64,000 bases of DNA from Dactylis glomerata (Eukaryota > Streptophyta > Magnoliopsida > Poales > Poaceae), in contig QXEO01001040.1 of assembly GCA_007115705.1 (NCBI GenBank), positions 854,693 through 918,692 on the forward strand, read 5' to 3'. Shown in pieces: positions 33,998 through 46,579 of this stretch. The notes below the pieces were generated by a model. It worked only from the letters and a program-made list of their open reading frames with translations. It did no database searches and was not told where the DNA came from. Every line of letters starts with the position of its first letter. Within the stretch, counting starts at the first letter, position 1. The position numbers and the translations under genes were made by a program.

Positions 33998-36900
33998 TGT
34001 AACATCCCAAGATTTGAGACAAGAAATAGTGAGGAAAACGATGTGTGCATTGCATTCATGCATAGAAAGTCTGGAAAAATTTTGCGCTTTTAAATCAAAC
34101 TCATCAAAGTGATTGAAGTTTCTCTTGAGTTGATGGAATTGAAGTAGCTCATCAACTAAAGCGCGATAAACTTCAATATGACCTTTGTTAAAAACCCTTG
34201 TTTTGGGTAGAGATAATCACAATAATTAAAAGAGAGTAAAATGAGGTAAAAGTAAAATGGCAACACACCATGTGTAGATCCAATATATATTTACACAATG
34301 ATACCCATGGTATTTCTTAAGCCAAATCATTGAACTCATGCCTAGTCCAAATAAGCTTAGTTAAGCCTTATCATCAAATATTGTTCCATTCTATTCCTCC
34401 ATATCTGAATCTATTCATTGGAAGATGAGTAGAGAGAGAAAACCTATATCTATCTGAGTACTATCACAATGTCTTAGGTTAGAGCCTAAGCCCCATTAAC
34501 CATATCTTTGGTTCAACCACAATCTTCTAATGATAATGCTAATATGATCTCATCAACCACTATATGTTTCACTCATCTAGTTGGAACCATATCCTATAAA
34601 TTTCAATTCCAATTCTACTTATGCAACACTTGTGATCATAAGCAACCCTTGGAAGCATGTCATATCTTCAAGCTAAGAATTGACTTCCAGCAACTCTTTT
34701 TATAGTTAAACCTAAACCAATATTCTAGTGGTCAACTCTCATATCAATGTGTACCCGGATCTTAATCTCAAACAACCCTTTCTTGGGGAGAAGCAAATTG
34801 AATTCAATTCAAATATGAATAACGAAAAGTCAAATAATAATTTAAATTGGAATTTGAATTCCAAACAATTATATATAATAAAAGATAATATAAGTTCATA
34901 TAAGAAAATGAATTTAAAATCTTATTACATTAATAAATAATCAAGCACTCACAAGTCTCATAAAGAGAAATTAAGTATGAATTAAATATTACAATCAATC
35001 AAAACTCCCATAAGTGTTTTACAATATTATTATTGGTTATAGAAAAATTACAGAAGAATAGAAGAAAATCCTAAACTAAATCTTGTAAGATCCTCATTTC
35101 TTGTTTAAGGAAGCACCTGCAAAATAAACATAGACAACCCAAAATAGAGTAAAGCCAAGTGGCTGGGTTAAATAAAGAAAATGGGATAACAAGATCTTCT
35201 CCCAGCCGTAGCTTGCTGTGGAGGCAAAGAAACTCAATTTGACCACATGCACAAGTGGGGTCCATATGCAAGCAGCACACTCACAGCATGTAGCTGTGTG
35301 CTGTCATCACCACATCAATAGTCACCAGACACAAAACCATTGGAGAGAGAGGAGTTCACAGCACACACACGCAGTCTCCATTCCATTCACCCGAGCATCC
35401 ATAGCCAGGAACCACAAAAACACCATCCCTTAATCCCAGCTAAACACAACAGCCACCATGGTTATTTAGTAAGGAGCAAATCAAGATCAAGAGCAAGAAG
35501 AAGCAAGCCAGATAGCAAGGAAGAAGCAGGCCAGCTAACCAGGAGGAGCAGGGCTGCCTAGCAAGGAGGAGTAGGGCTGCCAGGAGAACAGAGCTACCAT
35601 GGGATAAAAATTGAGGAGGAGAAGGGCACCTGATCAAAGGATCCAATACCAACCTCACCTCCAAAATTTTAGCAACAAGCTGAATCACCAGAAAATCATA
35701 GTAGCAGTATTTGTTCTTATCAACAATAAATCAAATAAATGGGGGGTAGCATGAATACTCTCAGTATAGCATAGAAGTGATATGCTAAACTCATCACAGA
35801 GTATTAAAATTAAATCAAGTGAGTATCTATTCTTATAAATAAAAAAATTAATCCTCAGACTTTGCATCACTGGAAAGCCGTATAAATTAGTGGAACCCAC
35901 GGTTCTCAACCAGAGAATCATTTCAGACCAAACTAGCAAACCAAAATCATCCCATAATCATTGTGCACACTCCAGCTGAGGCTCCAGAGTGATCATGTAG
36001 GATAAAATAGTTACATGTTCAAGCCTAGCAGGCTATTTAGGGTTATCTTTAGAAGCACATCATCAAATCATCACTGAATCTATCATCCAGTTCATATAAT
36101 CGAGTGAATTTCAGTAAAGTACTATACTCAATTATAATCCACAGTAGCACTCAATTAAGCAACTGAATCCATTACACCGCAGTAGTAATCCATAACAACA
36201 TCTACAATTATCATGCGCAAGCACGTAGTCACCATATAGTCATTATGGTAGAGAGACAGAGAAGATTAGCTCACAGTGCTTGTAGAGGTAGTCGACGACG
36301 CCGGGGTTGCGCTTTCAGCGCCGTTCCAACCGATGTCGAAGTTGTCGTAGGCACCGCAGCAGCACATCAGCGCATAACACCACGGTGGCATCTCAGAACT
36401 AGAGCAGTTAGGTCGTGGGGCGCCGAATCGAGGACGCCAGGGTTGCAGCTACTGCCATCCTACCGGCGTTGAGAGGGAGGAGGATGTGAGGTAGCAGAAG
36501 CTCTAGGAGAGGGTATTAGTTTGCGAGAGAATCGTGACCGGAGGTCGAGACCTACTGGAATTGCGCCAACAACTGCTAGGGTTCAGGGGTCGTCGGCGAG
36601 CGATTGAGGAAAAGAGGATCAAATCGGAGATGAGGGAGAGGTAGAGCTTGTCGAGGCGGACTAGAGTCCCACCTCGCCAGCGGCGGAGAGAGCCGGCCGC
36701 GACCGGAAGAAACCAGCGGCACGGCGACAACCAGGGGAACGCTCGGGAGCTTGTGCGGGTATGCGAGTAGGAAAAAAGAAAATGAGTAGGAGAGGGGAGA
36801 TCGGGCTGGCTATGTCCATCTGATTTGGGCCCTAATGGTCTGGCCCAGTAGACCTGATCCGGTTAGACCAGTTGAACTCAGCCCAGTTAGGCACTTTGGC

Positions 36901-39343
36901 TCAGCCCTACTTTAAAAGAAAATCACTTATAACTGAATAAAATAAAACTACCAAACTCAATTTTGTTTGATAACAAAAAACTACTAAAAATAAGTAACAA
37001 CTTAAAGTCAAGTGCTTCTAAAATCCAAGAACCATAATTCTCCCTTTGCTATTTGAACATCAACTCTTAAATCTTGAGTTATTAAAACTTAAACCCTACA
37101 AGATATTCCCTTGAATAAAATTATATACTTTATAATTCTAATCCATTATTAAACAATTTTTTTAAAAGTTATTTTGAAACATAGAAAGTTACTAAACCAA
37201 TTTTTATAATTACTTAGAGGTGATGAATTAAAACACTAGAGAAATAGTAGTAAAAAATGCTTTATTAATTAATCTAAAGTTCTTAAAAGGGAAATATGAT
37301 CTTTTAAAATGAATTTAATTACTAATTAATCCTTAGAAAATATGTTCTTCAAAAGTTATTCTTAGGTTCTTTTAAATACATTAAACATAATCATCAAATC
37401 ATTTCTTTTAAATCATAAAGTAAATAATTATTCTTTGCATGTTAAGATTGATGTCAACCCTAATACTAATTAGGTATTACTCGATTGATATGAATTACTT
37501 CAACATTGTTTGCTCATAATCAACTAATTGGTTGCTAATTATAGATACAACCTAAAACTGCTACTTTCATGTTGGCACCATTAATCATCATTCTCTTGTA
37601 ACCAAGGATGTTGATAAACCCTAAAACAATAATCTTGTTATTGTTACGCTTTATTATTTTACTCATATAGGATAGTAAGTTAACCTAAAACCCGTAACAA
37701 CGTTGTGTGTGTAATTGACTCTAAAAGTGCAACACATCCTAAATAAATCACTATAACTCACCAATACTAAATCATCGGGGGATAGGATACGCTTAGAGCG
37801 ATGCATAACATCTATTATGCATATCATAATGCAATCTTCTAACATCATCCTTACCGGATGATGATTGCTATTTCAGGATTTGGATTTCTTACGTATCGAA
37901 GACCTTGACTTGCATAATCTTGCAGTCAAAAAGGCAAGTTCACTCTTTCTCATGCCTCTTGATTATGTTTATCAAATTACTTGCAAATATATACCTGTGG
38001 TATTACTACTGCATCTAAAAGCAAAAGGTTGTCTTTTCATAATTAATATGACTAGCTGGTTATCGACCCGAGTGGTGGTAACCTAGGATGGTTGGCAAAT
38101 GGAACCATGGTATGATTGTTGTGGTGGAGGTTCCATTTGCACGGGAAAGTGAATCCTAGGATTTAACAACCAATGTCGCCAGTGATTCTTGCGTCATACA
38201 TCACGCGTTAACCATGAGATCTATAATGGCTCTGGGGAAGTTAGCTGGATCTTCTTCCTTTCACATGTCAACGGACGACTAGTGCCTGGCTATGTGATTC
38301 CGATGGGTCCATAGCGGGTTTGGGAGGCCCTTTTGTGTTCTACTCCCTGCCTAGAGAGGTGGTAGAGCTACTAGTGTCTATGATGGATTGTATGAAGCTG
38401 GCTTGAAGCTTGAGGAGAGACTCGGCTGCAGGTAGACAGTGGATTACAAAAGGGTGGGCATGCGGGGTCGCGGAGAAGGGCAGTGATTGGCTTGGATCTT
38501 AGACTGGGCCCCATACAAAGGAAGTGTGGACGAGCTCTAGACTCAGTTGTGCAACAAGGCTAAGGTCTCTCATGGGTAAAGCAACGCACCTCTGCAGAGT
38601 GTATCAAACAGTGGCTTGTCACTCCTTGTTCTAGGAAACTAAAGGAACTGCGAATGCGACAGGAAAGGAGCTCTACCTAAGATCTAATCAACCTGTGAAG
38701 GCTGACGGACATAGTTCTTCAGAATAAAAGAAACCTCTTGAAGAAATGCTTATGAAAACTTGCATTGCCAAATGACTCTTGGGTCTACGGCTGTAGATAG
38801 TGCATGAAAACACCTTATTTCCCCTATGAACTTGCTGGGTAACGCTGGTTACTCACCCCACTCCCTCTTAACCCTTGCTTAGGATGGAGGCATCACAAGG
38901 AGGCAATCTCAATGTATTGAAGCTGAAGAATAAGTCCTTGATCAAGAGTAGAAGTTATCAATAGAGGCAACAACTACATCAAAGCTTGGTGGAAACCTAG
39001 AATAAGAATAGAAGGGAGTCAAATCCCTAATCCTAGAACCTATGTAGTTAGAGTAGTTCTGTAGCTTAGTAGTAAGCCAACTGTATTAGGCTTAGCTCTA
39101 GATCTATGTTAATATTCATGATGTACTCTTTTTGGTTTCAGTCGCCAGAACTAAACCTCTACCTGTTGAGGAGGTTCTGAAGCTCTTCTGTATGATAAAG
39201 TTGTAATTGTATAGTCATGCCTTGGACCTGTGATGTTTTTGTTGTACCACTCTGAGGGATGTAATACTAGTGAGATGGTGTTTCATTGGTGTTATGTCAA
39301 CGATTTGCATACTACACATGCAGTGGTATGCTGGGTCACCGCT
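33998..39343 (+). repeat. Element 4, 5' LTR (complete)
   Basis: It starts TGTAACATCCCAAGATTTGAG and ends GGGTCACCGCT; the terminal CA of the 3' copy (45265-45266) has become CT here. At 5,346 bp it is very long. 36030-39343 matches 41951-45266. It includes a GC-rich island (36240-36760) between AT-rich parts. I see no real gene within it. Confidence 0.88.
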
Positions 39344-39345
39344 GC

Positions 39346-39357
39346 TGGTATCAGAGC
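39346..39357 (+). promoter_or_regulatory. Element 4 primer-binding site (tRNA-iMet type)
   Basis: TGGTATCAGAGC directly follows the LTR end and is complementary to the 3' end of initiator tRNA-Met. Confidence 0.85.
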
Positions 39358-40790
39358 AAATGCTTTGACCCTAGGATTCAAACCCTTTAAAGGAGACCTG
39401 TAGGTTGGGTAGTGACTATAGGAAGCCATCTTACCTAAACCAATTCTTCTTATGACTTGAGATGGATATTCAATAAAAGAATACTCCTGACACACTTGAG
39501 TCAAATTTTCTTACCTGTTTTTTGTAAGTGAAGTTAGACATCTTGTTGCATACCAAGTAGGTAGGACACCGTAATAACCTTATACAATGGATGGAAGTAG
39601 ATAACAATTGGTATACAATACATGGTAGTCCAAAGAGAGGATACAACCGGAATGGGAACTATCCTATTGGAAGAAGTATACCAAGATAAGTTGTGATTAA
39701 TAGAGTCACCCGAAGCTGGAGGGTGATTGATGTTAAGAGATGAAAGGAAGCTAAATAAACAAAGTGGAACCCTTTGAGTAGTCAAGTACGGTGATACTCA
39801 AGGATGTATAGAGAAGTAAGGAGTACCAACCGCACATGTACTTTGATCATGCTAGATATACCTGAGAATCTTTACATGATGGAGTAGAATTTCCATAGTA
39901 CGTTAGCTAGGTGCTCAAGAATAGTGAGTCAAGTGTTCGAAACCATGCCAATTAGGCCAAGTATGCTAGAACCATGGTGTTTGTTGAAGTAAAATTGTCG
40001 AATCATAGGGTGTAACACCTTATGAAATCCATGGAGTTATAGCAATCTTACTCAGAGAAGTTAAGTAATAGCAGTAGCAGTGCTGGAAGTATTGAGAGAT
40101 CACGTGAGATTAGTCTTCAATAGAACGGAAGGTAAGTTATTGTACAATAGGAAGGCACGCATAGGTCAGCTATAAAGATCCCAAACCATTTTGTCCAAGT
40201 TTATCTGATTGCAATTATGCAGTTGAGGTAAATATTGAGACAATTAGTAGTCCTCCAATACATGCTATGTGTCACGATATAAACCTATATTATTTGGTGC
40301 TGTAAAATACACATCTAAGCCCGAATTCTGGAGATGTTTTACTCAATTACTATCTTGCGGGCTTATGATGATGCATGTTGCATGCACAAATTTGAATTTT
40401 CTTGGATTTTATTATGTGACTAGATCAGTACATTAAGTTCGATCTTGATGTGCAAATGCATGTTGCATTATTAAGTTCTTACTTGATGTTACAGGTCTAG
40501 AGGGAAAATGGGATCGCGTGAGGGAGAGACGAGTCATCAACTTGTCGAGGAAGTGGTAGAATCTCATAAAGATAGAGAGGCAAAAAGAAGACCAGGAAAG
40601 ATAAGCTAAATAGATGGAGGTGCCACATATAGCAACAAGAGAATCAACCACACTATCACATCCTATGATGATGCAAGGATTCTTTCTGTACATGCAAATG
40701 GTGGAAGAAGGAAGATGAGTAAATCAAGAACAACAAAATGAGTTTTTTAGAAAGTTGTTATACCAAAATAAGGAAGGGACTAGAAATAGG
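39358..40790 (+). other. Element 4 leader and ill-defined gag N-terminus
   Basis: No clear protein is visible in the first 1.1 kb. An ATG at 40508 (ATGGGATCGCGTGAGGGA) could be the gag start. The frame from there to the recognisable gag core has several breaks. Confidence 0.4.
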
Positions 40791-41700
40791 GGAGCAATGA
40801 AAGTCAGTCTGACATAATTCTTACAAACCAACCCACTAACATTTGTCACCACACCTGAACCTATGGATGCAGTAGATTGGTTGAGGGACACTGAGCGGAA
40901 ATTAGATACCATTCGGTGTAATGACGAAGAGAAAGTTCGATATGCCACTTTCCTACTGTCAGGACCAGCAGCATCATGGTGGGATAATGTGATGCTATCT
41001 CAACCTATTGAACATATTGTCTCTTGGGAGGAGTTTAAGAATAAGTTTAGGGAATCCCAAGTTCCTGAAAGCATCTTGGAATTCAAGAGAAGAGAGTTTG
41101 AGATCTTGCAGCAAAATGACTTATCAGTATGTAAATATGTAGGAGAGTTCGATCGCCTAGCTCGTTATGCAGTTGAGGAAGTAAACAAAGAGGCAAAAAG
41201 GATAAGGAAGTTCATCAAGGGAATTCGTCCATTTATGAAAATGCAACTGAACTTGGCCAAGCCCACAACCTTCAAAGAGTTAGTGAATATGGCAATTACC
41301 CTGGAGGAGGATCATAAGGAGGTACTAATGGATAGAAAACAGAAGGCAAGGTCGGAACCACAACAATTTGAGATACACCGATCTCAACCAGAGTTGAATT
41401 TCTAAACTAGAGTTAGGACAAGTATATCCAATTCACCTAGAGAAGTCACAATATTCCATTCCCGAATTAGGTGTCATAATTGTGCCAGAAAAGGGCACTT
41501 TGCCAAGGATTGCACGCAATAGGATATCACATGTTTTGGTTGCAGAATAATGGGGCAATTGAAGACGGAATGGCCAAATCCGGATCTGATACAAAGAGAA
41601 GCTATAGAAAGAATTGAAGTGCTCAATCACAAGGGCAAATCATCGACCAGAAGGTCCACACGGGGAAGGAAAGGGAGAACAAGAAAAGCTACATAGGTTG
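40791..41700 (+). pseudogene. Element 4 gag with zinc knuckle, two nonsense codons
   Basis: The retrotrans_gag core runs 40863-41300: DAVDWLRDTERKLDTIRCND, LLSGPAASWWDNV and SWEEFKNKFRESQVPE. It then reads YVGEFDRLARYA and KFIKGIRPFMKMQL, the usual order in chromovirus gag. TAA at 41403-41405 interrupts, but the same frame goes on through a zinc knuckle CHNCARKGHFAKDC (41470-41511), a TAG at 41521-41523 and a partial second knuckle (CFGC). The frame closes at about 41695. Everything downstream of gag is lost to the deletion. Confidence 0.85.
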
Positions 41701-41950
41701 TTGGCATCAACAACTCCGTCTTGAATAGTATGTTAAGCATATCTTCTTCATTAGACAAAATGCTACTTGATCCTAGATTTATTCATCCTTCATGGCATAA
41801 GTTTCTGGTGAACGTAGTTAGGCCATCTGTTGTTTTAGGCGTAGGGTAAACTTCTTCCCTACGTGTTTATCTAGCCGGAGAATTCATATGGATATCCATC
41901 TATGTGGGTATACCTCAAGTTTCATCGTAAGACCATTAGTAAACCCTAAC
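41701..41950 (+). other. Remnant between gag and the deletion breakpoint of element 4
   Basis: About 250 bp with no confident protein domain; it may be decayed protease. At 41940-41960 it passes through ACCCTAACAGGCTATTTAGG into LTR sequence. The 5' LTR has AGCCTAGCAGGCTATTTAGG at the same point, which suggests a short shared motif at the breakpoint. Confidence 0.5.
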
Positions 41951-44900
41951 AGGCTATTTAGGGTTATCTTTAGAAGCACATCATCAAATCATCACTGAAT
42001 CTATCATCCAGTTCATATAATCGAGTGAGTTTCAGTAAAGTACTGTACTAAATTATAATCCACAGTAGCACTCAATTAAGTAACTGAATCCATTACACCG
42101 CAGTAGTAATCCATAACAGCATCTACAATTATCTTGCGCAAGCACGTAGTCACCATATAGTCATTATGGTAGAGAGACAGAGAAGATTAGCTCACAGTGC
42201 TTGTAGAGGTAGTTGGCGACGTCGGGGTTGCGCTTTCAGCGCCGTTCCAACCGACGTCAAAGTTGTAGTAGGCACCGCAGTAGCACATCAGCGCATCACA
42301 CCACGGTGGCATCTCAGAACTAGAGCAGTTAGGTCGTGGGGTGCCAAAATTGAGGACGCCAGGGTTGCAGCTACTGCCGTCCTACCGGCGTTGTGAGGGA
42401 GGAGGACGTGAGGTAGCAGAAGCTCTAGGAGAGGGTATTAGTCTGCGAGAGAATCGCTACCGGAGGCTGAGACCTGCCGGAATTGCGCCGGCAACTGCTA
42501 GGGTTCAGGGGTCATCGGCGAGCGATTGAGGAAAAGAGGATCAAATCGAAGATGAGGGAGAGGTAGAGCTCGTCGAGGCGGACTAGAGTCCCACCTCGCC
42601 GGTGGCGGAGAGAGCCGGGTGCGGCCGGAAGAAACCGGCGGCACGGCGGCGACCAGGGGAACGCTCGGGAGCTCGTGTGGGTATGCGAGTAGGAAAAAAG
42701 AAAATGAGTAGGGGAGGGGAGATCGGGCTGGCTATGTCCATCTGATTTGGGCCCTAATGGTTTGGCCCAGTAGACCTGATCCAGTTAGACCAGTTGAACT
42801 CAGCCCAGTTAGGCACTTTGGCTTAGCCCTACTTTAAAAGAAAATCACTTATAACTGAATAAAATAAAACTACCAAACTCAATTTTGTTTGATAACAAAA
42901 AACTACTAAAAATAAGTAACAACTTAAAGTTAAGTACTTCTAAAATCCAAGAACCATAATTCTCCCTTTGCTATTTGAACATCAACTCTTAAATCTTGAG
43001 TTATTAAAACTTAAACCCTACAAGATATTCCCTTGAATAAAATTATATACTTTATAATTCTAATCGATTATTAAACAAATTTTTTTAAAAGTTATTTTGA
43101 AACATAGAAAGTTAGTAAACCAATTTTTATAATTACTTAGAGGTTATGAATTAAAACACTAGAGAAATATTAGTAAAAAATGCTTTATTAATTAATCTAA
43201 AGTTCTTAAAAGGGAAATATGATCTTTTAAAATGAATTTAATTACTAATTAATCCTTAGAAAATATGTTCTTCAAAAGTTATTCTTAGGTTCTTTTAAAT
43301 ACATTAAACATAATCATCAAATCATTTCTTTTAAATCTTAAAGTAAATAATTATTCTTTGCATGCTAAGATTGATGTCAACCCTAGTACTAATTAGGTAT
43401 TACTCGATTGATATGAATTACTTCAACATTGTTTGCTCATAATCAACTAATTGATTGCTAATTATAGATACAACCTAAAACTACTACTTTCATGTCGGCA
43501 CCATTAATCATCATTCTCTTGTAACCAATGATGATGATAAACCCTAAAACAATAATCTTGTTATTGTTACGCTTTATTATTTTACTCATATAGGATAGTA
43601 AGTTAACCTAAAACCCGTAACAACGTTGTGTGTGTAATTGACTCTAAAAGTGCAACACATCCTAAATAAATCACTATAACTCACCAATACTAAATCATCG
43701 GGGGATAGGATACGCTTAGAGCGATGCATAACATCTATTATGCATATCATAATGCAATCTTCTAACATCTTCCTTACCGGATGATGATTGCTATTTTAGG
43801 ATTTGGATTTCTTACATATCGAAGACCTTGACTTGCATAATCTTGCAGTCAAAAAGGCAAGTTTACTCTTGCTCATGCCTCTTGATTATGTTTATCAAAT
43901 TACTTGCAAATATATACTTGTGGTATTACTACTGCATCTAAAAGCAAAAGGTTCTCTTTTCATAATTAATATGACTAGCTGGTTATCAACCCGAGTGGTG
44001 GTAACCTAGGATGGTTGGCAAATGGAACCATGGTATGATTGTTGTGGTGGAGGTTCCATTTGCACGGGAAAGTGAACCCTAGGATTTAACAACCAATGTC
44101 GCCAGTGATTCTTGCGCCGTACATCACGCGTTAACCATGAGATCTATAATGGATCTGGGGAAGTTAGCTGGATCTTCTTCCTTTCACATGTCAACAGATG
44201 ACTAGTGCCTGGCTATGTGATTCCGATGGGTCCATAGCGGGTTTGAGAGGCCCTTTTGTGTTCTACTCCCTGCCTAGAGAGGTGGTAGAGCTACTAGTGT
44301 CTATGATGGATTGTATGATGCTGGCTTGAAGCTTGAGGAGAGACTCGGCTGCAGGTAGACAGTGGATTACAAAAGGGTGGGCATGCGGGGTCGCGGAGAA
44401 GGGCAGTGATTGGCTTGGATCTTAGACTGGGCCCCATATGAAGGAAGTGTGGATGAGCTCTAGACTCGGTTGTGCAACAAGGCTAAGGTCTCTCATGGGT
44501 AAAGCAACGCACCTCTGCATAGTGTATCAAACAGTGGCTTGTCACTCCTTGTTCCAGGAAACTAAAGGAACTGCGAACGCGGCAGGAAAGGAGCTCTACC
44601 TAAGCTCTAATCAACCTGTGAAGGCTGACGGACATAGTTCTTCAGAATGAAAGAGACCTCTTGAAGAAATGTTTATGAAAACTTGCATTGCCAAATGACT
44701 CTTGGGTCTACGGCTGTAGATAGTGCATGAAAACACCTTATTTCCCCTATGAACTTGCTGGGTAATGCTCATTACTCACCCCACTCCCTCTTAACCCTTG
44801 CTTAGGATGGAGGCATCACGAGGAGGCAATCTCAATGTATTGAAGCTGAAGAATAAGTCCTTGATCAAGAGTAGAAGTTATCAATGGAGGCAACAACTAC

Positions 44901-45266
44901 ATCAAAGCTTGGTGGAAACCTAGAATAAGAATAGAAGGGAGTCAAATCCCTAATCCTAGAACCTATGTAGTTAGAGTAGTTCTATAGCTTAGTAGTAAGC
45001 CAACTGCATTAGGTTTAGCTCTAGATCTATGTTAATATTCATGATGTACTCTTTTCGGTTTCAGTCGCCAGAACTAAACCTCTACCTATTGAGGAGGTTT
45101 TGAAGCTCTTCTGTATGATAAAGTTGTAATTCTATATTCATGCCTTGGACCTGCGATGTTTTTGTTATACCACTCTAAGGGATGTAATACTAGTGAGATG
45201 GTGTTTCATTGGTGTTATGTCAACGACTTGCATACTACACATGCAGTGGTATGCTGGGTCACCGCA
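41951..45266 (+). repeat. Element 4, 3' LTR, 5'-truncated
   Basis: It corresponds to 36030-39343 of the 5' LTR, with nearly equal length (3,316 and 3,314 bp), and ends GGGTCACCGCA before CGCGC. The first ~2,030 bp of the LTR are absent. Confidence 0.9.
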
Positions 45267-45619
45267 CGCGCCCTGGGCTCCTCCCTGGGCCAGGTCCTCG
45301 TTGGCGATGGCGACAAGCTCGGCGATTTGAGCGCGCCACCCCTCACGCCCGTCCACAGTGGGTTGATAGCACAGCAGCTCCTGCACCATGGCGAGTGCCT
45401 GCGCAGGAGTCAACTGACTCCCAAAACGAGCGCGAGATGTAGCAGTGGCGGTGAAGGAGAGCGAAGGCTCTGTACGCCCGAACGGGTGGTAGGAGGACTC
45501 CAGATCTTCCTCCTCTTCCTTCTCGGCCGAGACATGCTGACGATGAAGATGGGCTCGGTTTGTCCCCGAACGGCATTGCGGCGGCGAACAGGCTCGAGCC
45601 TTGCATTGGCGTCGGCCAT
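45267..45619 (-). pseudogene. Element 2 gag N-terminal part, right of element 4
   Basis: The ATG at 45619 begins MADANARLEPVRRRNAVRGQ, the first ATG after the primer site. The frame shifts near 45410 into TPAQALAMVQELLCY and ELVAIANEDLAQGG, helical gag-leader sequence, and is cut at 45271 by element 4. The continuation is at 33997. The first five bases shown are the target-site copy CGCGC (45267-45271). Confidence 0.65.
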
Positions 45620-45655
45620 GTCAAAGCAGATCTAGAAGAAAACACACCACAGCCC

Positions 45656-45672
45656 CCTACCTGGCACGCCAA
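45656..45672 (-). promoter_or_regulatory. Element 2 primer-binding site
   Basis: On the minus strand TTGGCGTGCCAGGTAGG directly follows the 5' LTR end (TCATCGACA). Its position marks it as the primer-binding site. I do not assign the tRNA with certainty. Confidence 0.6.
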
Positions 45673-45673
45673 A

Positions 45674-46579
45674 TGTCGATGAATTTCGTGTCGCAAGAAC
45701 ATGGGGTACCACGCGACGGACCCAAAGATTCGAACGCAGGGGGCTGAACGTGTGAGATCTTGGATCGCAACGAAACACGGCGGTGGAAGCCTCGAGACGT
45801 CGAACGCACAATGCAGTGCAGAGAGAGACACCGAGCTTTACCCAGGTTCAGGGCCCTCGTGGTGAGGTAAAACCCCTACTTCCTGCCTTCTTGTATTACG
45901 ATGCGATACCTCGCGAGGAGTACAAGGCCTTGGTTACAGAGCTCTAACTGGCCGGAGGTAGAAGAACCAACTTAGCCTAGCTAGGAGCCGGAGATGAAGA
46001 TCGGATCCCCTCTAAGGAGTGGCCTCCCCTCCTTTTATAGTGCCGAGGTCCTCCTTCCCCTTATCATCTTGGGGAAGGGGTTGCCACAAACGGCCAAGGA
46101 GGGAGGACAACTGTTGTCTTGGGTCTTCCGTAGACGTAGTCTTCATAGAGTAGTGGCATCGGTCCACAGGAGTGGGTGGAGGAAGCTGACGTCCTCCTCT
46201 GGCGCCCTGCACCGTCCACCCTATTTTTAGGGGGGTGGCCAACAACCACTATGCCGCTTTTTGTAGGCACGACGAAAGCTGGTCTCCTCCCTGTCGGGAT
46301 AGTATGGACGGTATGCGGTCTTCTATCTTTATCTTCTTGCTCAGCATGGAAACGTACTGAGCTGATGTGGATGTGGTCCATCCCCTCACGAGAAACAGCT
46401 CGTGATGAGGTCTTCTGGTCCTTAGTAGTTTTAGCCGTCCTTCTCCTCATGAGGCGCCTCCTCATGAGGGTCTTCTCCGCTGGGCATCGGTCGTCGTTCT
46501 ACCCCTGGGCCGAAGCTGGGCCATTGAAGGAGCCCAAGAGCAGGTGGTCTGGGATACCCCGGTATCCAGAACACCGACA
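45674..46579 (-). repeat. Element 2, 5' LTR
   Basis: This is the complete partner of 18889-19794. In sense it runs from TGTCGGTGTTCTGGATACC at 46579 to ATTCATCGACA at 45674, with intact TG/CA ends. The TATA box on the minus strand is at 46033-46039. Confidence 0.92.

Larger units (their letters stand above)
33998..45266 (+). mobile_element. Element 4: plus-strand gypsy with 5.3-kb LTR, pol deleted
   Basis: The ends are fixed by a perfect 5-bp duplication, CGCGC. The 5' LTR (33998-39343) is followed by a tRNA-iMet primer site, a 1.1-kb leader and gag. After gag only about 250 bp remain before the sequence jumps into the middle of the 3' LTR at 41951. One deletion has therefore removed pol and the first 2 kb of the 3' LTR. 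TGTAACATCCC LTR ends and a tRNA-iMet site fit the Tekay/Del chromovirus group. Differences between the LTRs are concentrated in the GC-rich part (36240-36760). Confidence 0.88.
18889..46579 (-). mobile_element. Element 2: Tat-like Ty3/gypsy retrotransposon with nested insertions
   Basis: It is flanked by 906-bp LTRs and an exact 5-bp duplication GCGGC. On the minus strand the order is 5' LTR (45674-46579), primer site, gag, protease, reverse transcriptase, archaeal-type RNase H, integrase, a 2-kb spacer with an antisense ORF, then 3' LTR (18889-19794). An additional RNase H of the aRNH type and a long spacer with extra ORF after integrase are traits of the plant Tat group (Retand, Grande and relatives). 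Elements 3 and 4 split its protease region and gag. Without them it would be about 9.3 kb. My eye count gives about 57 LTR differences in 906 bp, mostly transitions. Confidence 0.9.

Noticed and set aside
36245..36472. Small frames in the GC-rich part of the element 4 LTR (also 42166-42396)
   Set aside because: Not conserved between the two LTRs (frame changes), so not under coding selection.
45156..45635. 159-codon plus-strand frame spanning the element 4 / element 2 junction
   Set aside because: It crosses a transposon insertion point and lies opposite element 2 gag; a chance frame.
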